Below, piece after piece: positions 5,559 to 7,859 of a DNA stretch of 7,859 bases. The stretch's first letter is position 1, and each line of letters starts with the position of its first letter. Position numbers and translations under genes: made by a program. The notes beneath the pieces were generated by a model. It saw only the letters and a list, made by a program, of their open reading frames with translations. It was not told the origin of the DNA and searched no databases. Source of the stretch: Bacilli bacterium (lineage in GTDB: Bacteria; Bacillota_I; Bacilli_A; RFN20; CAG-826); contig JAEDNC010000040.1 of NCBI GenBank assembly GCA_016302705.1, forward strand, positions 1 to 7,859, given 5' to 3'.

Positions 5559-5574
5559 AAAATATAAATATTTT
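5559..5574 (-). promoter_or_regulatory. AT-only UP-like element upstream of the rpsB promoter
   Basis: On the minus strand this is AAAATATTTATATTTT, sixteen A/T bases, also an inverted repeat (7-2-7). It lies 3 nt upstream of the -35 hexamer. Its A-run, mixed A/T, T-run pattern resembles the UP element that binds the C-terminal domain of the RNA polymerase alpha subunit, common at ribosomal promoters. As a hairpin it is AT-only with no U-run, so it is a poor terminator for xerC. Confidence 0.4.
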
Positions 5575-5579
5575 GCTGA

Positions 5580-6482
5580 TTATTTTTTTCTCGCTCGAGG
5601 ATGAGCCGCTAAATAAGTTTCTTTCATCGATTCCTCAGTAACATGAGTGTATACCTGTGTTGTGTTTAAACTCTCGTGGCCTAATAATTCTTGAATAATC
5701 CTTAAATCAGCCCCATTTTCTAATAGATGAGTAGCAAAACTATGTCTAAGAATATGAGGATGCAATCCGACAAACGAACCAGTCTTTTGTTCTATTTGAT
5801 CAAGAATGTATTCGAGTCCTCTAGTCGTTAATTTATTGCCGTGGTCATTTAAGAAGAGAACTTTGGTGCCTTCTTTATTTCTACTAGCGAGTTCCGTCCG
5901 CGTTGTTTTCATGTAGGTTTCGATGTCTTTTTTGCATTCTTCGGATATTGGAACAATTCTTTCTTTGTTTCCTTTTCCTAATACTCGGAGGGTTCTTCTA
6001 GGAAGAGAAACCGATTGAAGTTCTAAAGACACTAACTCACTAGCGCGAATTCCAGAATAATAAAGAGTGGACAAAATTGCTTGGTCTCGATAGGCGAGTA
6101 AATCATCTCTTTTTTTGTTATCATCTAAAATCTCTCTCACTTGGTCTTTGTACAAAAACTTTGGGAGAGTCTTTTCAGTTTTTGGAGATGAGACAAACAC
6201 AAATGGATTGTCTCTGACCATTTCTCTATGGACCATGTATTTATAGAAGTGCCTCAAAGCACACAATCTTCTTTTGCAGCTTCTTTTAGAAACACCGCTA
6301 TTGAGTTCATCAGTTAAAAAGTTACGGATAACAATTTGATCCACTTCTTCCATATCAAGTCCTTCTTCGGCAAGAAAACGGAAGAATTTATCAATATCTC
6401 GTGAATAAGAAACGATAGTCTGAGAAGAATAATTTCTCTCATATCTTAAATAATTAAGAAAATCTGCAGTTTGTCTATTCAT
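5580..6482 (-). CDS. xerC: Tyrosine recombinase, XerC/CodV type
   Basis: Known role: cleaves and rejoins DNA at the chromosomal dif site with a partner recombinase, resolving chromosome dimers at division together with FtsK. Seen: 300 residues, the normal length. The N-terminal SAM-like core-binding domain (about 1-90) begins FLNYLRYERNYSSQTIVSYS (8-27). The catalytic domain (about 105-295) has the complete active-site set: Arg146 in GIRASEL, Lys170 in LGKGNKER, His243 and Arg246 in HPHILRHSFATHLL, His269 in LLGHES, and the nucleophile Tyr278 in TTQVYTHV. Start: ATG at 6482 with AGGTGA at 6486-6491. The gene lies 31 nt after topA. Position next to topA and before rpsB matches codV/xerC of Bacilli, which favours XerC over XerD or a phage integrase. 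No attachment sites or phage genes are near. No clear terminator follows it. Confidence 0.92.
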   Translation of the reverse strand: MNRQTADFLNYLRYERNYSSQTIVSYSRDIDKFFRFLAEEGLDMEEVDQIVIRNFLTDELNSGVSKRSCKRRLCALRHFYKYMVHREMVRDNPFVFVSSPKTEKTLPKFLYKDQVREILDDNKKRDDLLAYRDQAILSTLYYSGIRASELVSLELQSVSLPRRTLRVLGKGNKERIVPISEECKKDIETYMKTTRTELASRNKEGTKVLFLNDHGNKLTTRGLEYILDQIEQKTGSFVGLHPHILRHSFATHLLENGADLRIIQELLGHESLNTTQVYTHVTEESMKETYLAAHPRARKK

Positions 6483-6502
6483 AACTCACCTAATATCATA
6501 AC

Positions 6503-6526
6503 AAAAAAAGACGTTAACTGCGTCTT
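6503..6526 (-). terminator. Intrinsic terminator overlapping the end of topA
   Basis: On the minus strand AAGACG pairs with CGTCTT around a seven-base loop (6508-6526). The stem can extend to 11 bp through a G-U and four A-U pairs, up to 6531. T-run at 6503-6509. The 5' arm is made of the last topA codons and the TAA stop (6514-6516) sits in the loop. Termination here would reduce readthrough into xerC, which begins 20 nt beyond the T-run. A terminating ribosome would cover the hairpin, so efficiency may depend on topA translation. Confidence 0.72.
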
Positions 6527-7859
6527 CTTTTGATTATCTTTTCCATGTGATTACATTTTGGATAATTAGTGCATCCAAGGAAATATCCATATTTACCACG
6601 TTTCTTTACGAGATAACCTGTTTCACAATCAGGACATTTCTTTACATATTCTGATTCTTGAGTATCAGGTTTTGGAGCTTTTTCTATGTAGTTACAGGTT
6701 GGGTAACCACTACAAGCAACAAATGTTTTACCTTTGGAGTGCATTCTTTCAACGAGTGGCTTACCACAAATTGGGCAATTTCTACCAACGTAAACAACTT
6801 CTTTCTTTTCTTTTTTAACATAGTTACAGGTTGGGTAATTAGAGCAACCAATGAAGCGTCCATTTTTGCCTTCTTTATAGACTAAAGGAGCGCCACATTT
6901 TGGACACAGTTCTCCAGTAGGTTCAGCCTCATCAGCATACATTATTTTATATGCATTATCAATTTTATTGATAAAATCATAATAGAAATTAGAGATGATA
7001 GATAATGAACTCTCGCCACCTTCAGAAATAGAGTCAAGTTTAGTTTCCATTTCAGCGGTATATTTAGCATCAACAATTTCTGGGAAGTATTTATCTAATA
7101 CGTGAGCGGTTTTCTTTCCTTGATCAGTTACTGTCAAAATGCCTTTTTCTTCAACAACATATTTTCTCTTCTTTAAAGTAGAGATTGTTGAAGCATAAGT
7201 TGATGGTCTACCAATACCTACTTCTTCCATTAATTTAACAATTTTAGCTTCGCTATAACGTGATGGAGGGGTAGTAAATTTTTGTTCAATACTGCTATTA
7301 ACAATGCTGAAATTATCGCCAACATTGACATCTGGTAATTCTTTATAATGTTTCTTATCGTCTTCTTCTTTATAGATGATTTCATAACCTTGGAATAAGG
7401 TTCTTGTGAAGTCTGTTTTAAATTTCACTCCATTGATATCTAAGGTAATGGTAAGAATTTCTTCTTTCTTTCCTTTTAATAATGAAGCGATAGTACGATT
7501 ATAAATTAATTTATAAAGGTTATATTGGTCAGGAGTTAAATATTGTCTAACTGATTCTGGGGTTTGATGGTTAGCAGTTGGTCTAATAGCTTCATGAGCA
7601 TCTTGCGTTAATTCGCCAGCTTTAACTTTTTTAGGTGAGCCTAGATACTCTTTTCCGAAGTGTTCTAAAATGAATTTCTTTGCTCTTTCAATAAAGATAG
7701 GTGCTAAACGAGTAGAGTCAGTTCTCATATAGGTAATTAAACCCATATGTTCGCCATTAACATTAATGCCTTCATAAAGAGATTGAGCTACTCTTTGAGT
7801 TTTATCAGTTTTAAATTTTAAACGCGAGAAAGCTTCTTGTTGAAGAGTAGAAGTAGTAA
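6514..7859 (-). CDS. topA: DNA topoisomerase I, C-terminal 447 residues (5' end outside window)
   Basis: Known role: type IA topoisomerase that relaxes negative supercoils through a transient 5'-phosphotyrosine link. Seen: the frame is open to the window edge; two bases of a partial codon come first. The fragment begins TTSTLQQEA, a conserved type IA block. The catalytic Tyr43 and Arg45 (fragment numbering) lie in GLITYMRTDSTR (39-50). DAHEAIRPT (86-94), the switch into the toprim-facing domains, follows, then SEAKIVKLMEEVGIGRPSTY (202-221). The C-terminus holds three four-cysteine zinc ribbons: Cys318/321/338/344, Cys361/364/382/388 and Cys408/411/429/435, each with a GxP(T/K)CN-like end. 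The protein ends in a basic KRRRS tail. The N-terminal toprim domain is off the window. The stop codon lies within the terminator loop. xerC follows 31 nt later, as in Bacilli. No frameshift or missing catalytic residue is visible. Confidence 0.97.
   Translation of the reverse strand, partial: TTSTLQQEAFSRLKFKTDKTQRVAQSLYEGINVNGEHMGLITYMRTDSTRLAPIFIERAKKFILEHFGKEYLGSPKKVKAGELTQDAHEAIRPTANHQTPESVRQYLTPDQYNLYKLIYNRTIASLLKGKKEEILTITLDINGVKFKTDFTRTLFQGYEIIYKEEDDKKHYKELPDVNVGDNFSIVNSSIEQKFTTPPSRYSEAKIVKLMEEVGIGRPSTYASTISTLKKRKYVVEEKGILTVTDQGKKTAHVLDKYFPEIVDAKYTAEMETKLDSISEGGESSLSIISNFYYDFINKIDNAYKIMYADEAEPTGELCPKCGAPLVYKEGKNGRFIGCSNYPTCNYVKKEKKEVVYVGRNCPICGKPLVERMHSKGKTFVACSGYPTCNYIEKAPKPDTQESEYVKKCPDCETGYLVKKRGKYGYFLGCTNYPKCNHMEKIIKRRRS

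Noticed and set aside
5413..5579. Possible tRNA or known riboswitch in the rpsB upstream gap
   Set aside because: No cloverleaf or conserved riboswitch core is visible; the two hairpins are explained as a ribosomal protein leader.
5580..6482. The tyrosine recombinase as an integrase of a mobile element
   Set aside because: Length, sequence and position between topA and rpsB match housekeeping XerC; there are no att-like repeats, tRNA or phage genes near.
6495..6503. TGT-TATGAT, an extended -10-like site before xerC
   Set aside because: Transcription would begin near 6488, within the xerC ribosome-binding site, and there is no matching -35.
6658..6885. Plus-strand open frame of 75 codons opposite the topA zinc ribbons
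   Set aside because: Its repeated WVTTT-like pieces are the complement of the repeated zinc-ribbon codons, not a real gene.

Overview
The window is a nine-gene block of core bacterial genes, all on the minus strand. In transcription order (high to low coordinate) they are topA (3' part), xerC, rpsB, tsf, pyrH, frr, uppS, cdsA and dxr (5' part). The order rpsB-tsf-pyrH-frr-uppS-cdsA-dxr, with topA and a xerC-type recombinase upstream, is the classic Firmicutes/Bacilli arrangement. The DNA is AT-rich (about 38% GC, judged by eye), ribosome-binding sites are of the AGGAGG type, and the stop codons seen are TAA (six) and TAG (one). Trp is TGG and no TGA readthrough is needed, so the code looks standard and not Mycoplasma-like. 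The trmFO, hslV, hslU and codY genes that lie in this interval in Bacillus are absent. Together with an unusually long S2 protein, this suggests a reduced low-GC Firmicute, for example an uncultured or gut member of the Bacilli/Erysipelotrichia or a walled relative of the Mollicutes. That placement is inference.

Layout. 6514-7859: C-terminal part of DNA topoisomerase I, whose stop codon sits inside the loop of its own terminator. 5580-6482: XerC-family tyrosine recombinase. 5413-5579: the only substantial regulatory gap (167 nt). It holds an AT-rich UP-like element, an extended -10 promoter, a start-proximal inverted repeat and a stem-loop in the rpsB leader. 3476-5412: rpsB and tsf, 2 nt apart. 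3437-3463: a strong intrinsic terminator between tsf and pyrH. 2143-3413: pyrH and frr, 5 nt apart. 2049-2142: a 94-nt gap with a GC-rich hairpin and a weak promoter candidate. 1-2048: uppS, cdsA and dxr, overlapping or 1 nt apart and so probably translationally coupled.

How the genes work together. rpsB and tsf supply the small ribosomal subunit and the EF-Tu exchange factor. pyrH makes UDP for RNA and for UDP-sugars of the wall. frr recycles post-termination ribosomes. uppS makes the C55 lipid carrier for peptidoglycan, cdsA makes CDP-diacylglycerol for phospholipids, and dxr commits carbon to the MEP isoprenoid pathway that feeds UppS. topA and xerC handle supercoiling and chromosome-dimer resolution. 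The block thus links translation, nucleotide supply and envelope lipid synthesis.

I found no sign of a new system, mobile element, CRISPR array, tRNA or rRNA. The points worth a second look are modest: an S2 protein about 110 residues longer than usual with a lysine/alanine/proline tail, a structured rpsB leader, internal terminators that split the block into sub-operons, a CPxC motif inserted in EF-Ts, and a long CdsA with a histidine-rich N-terminus.
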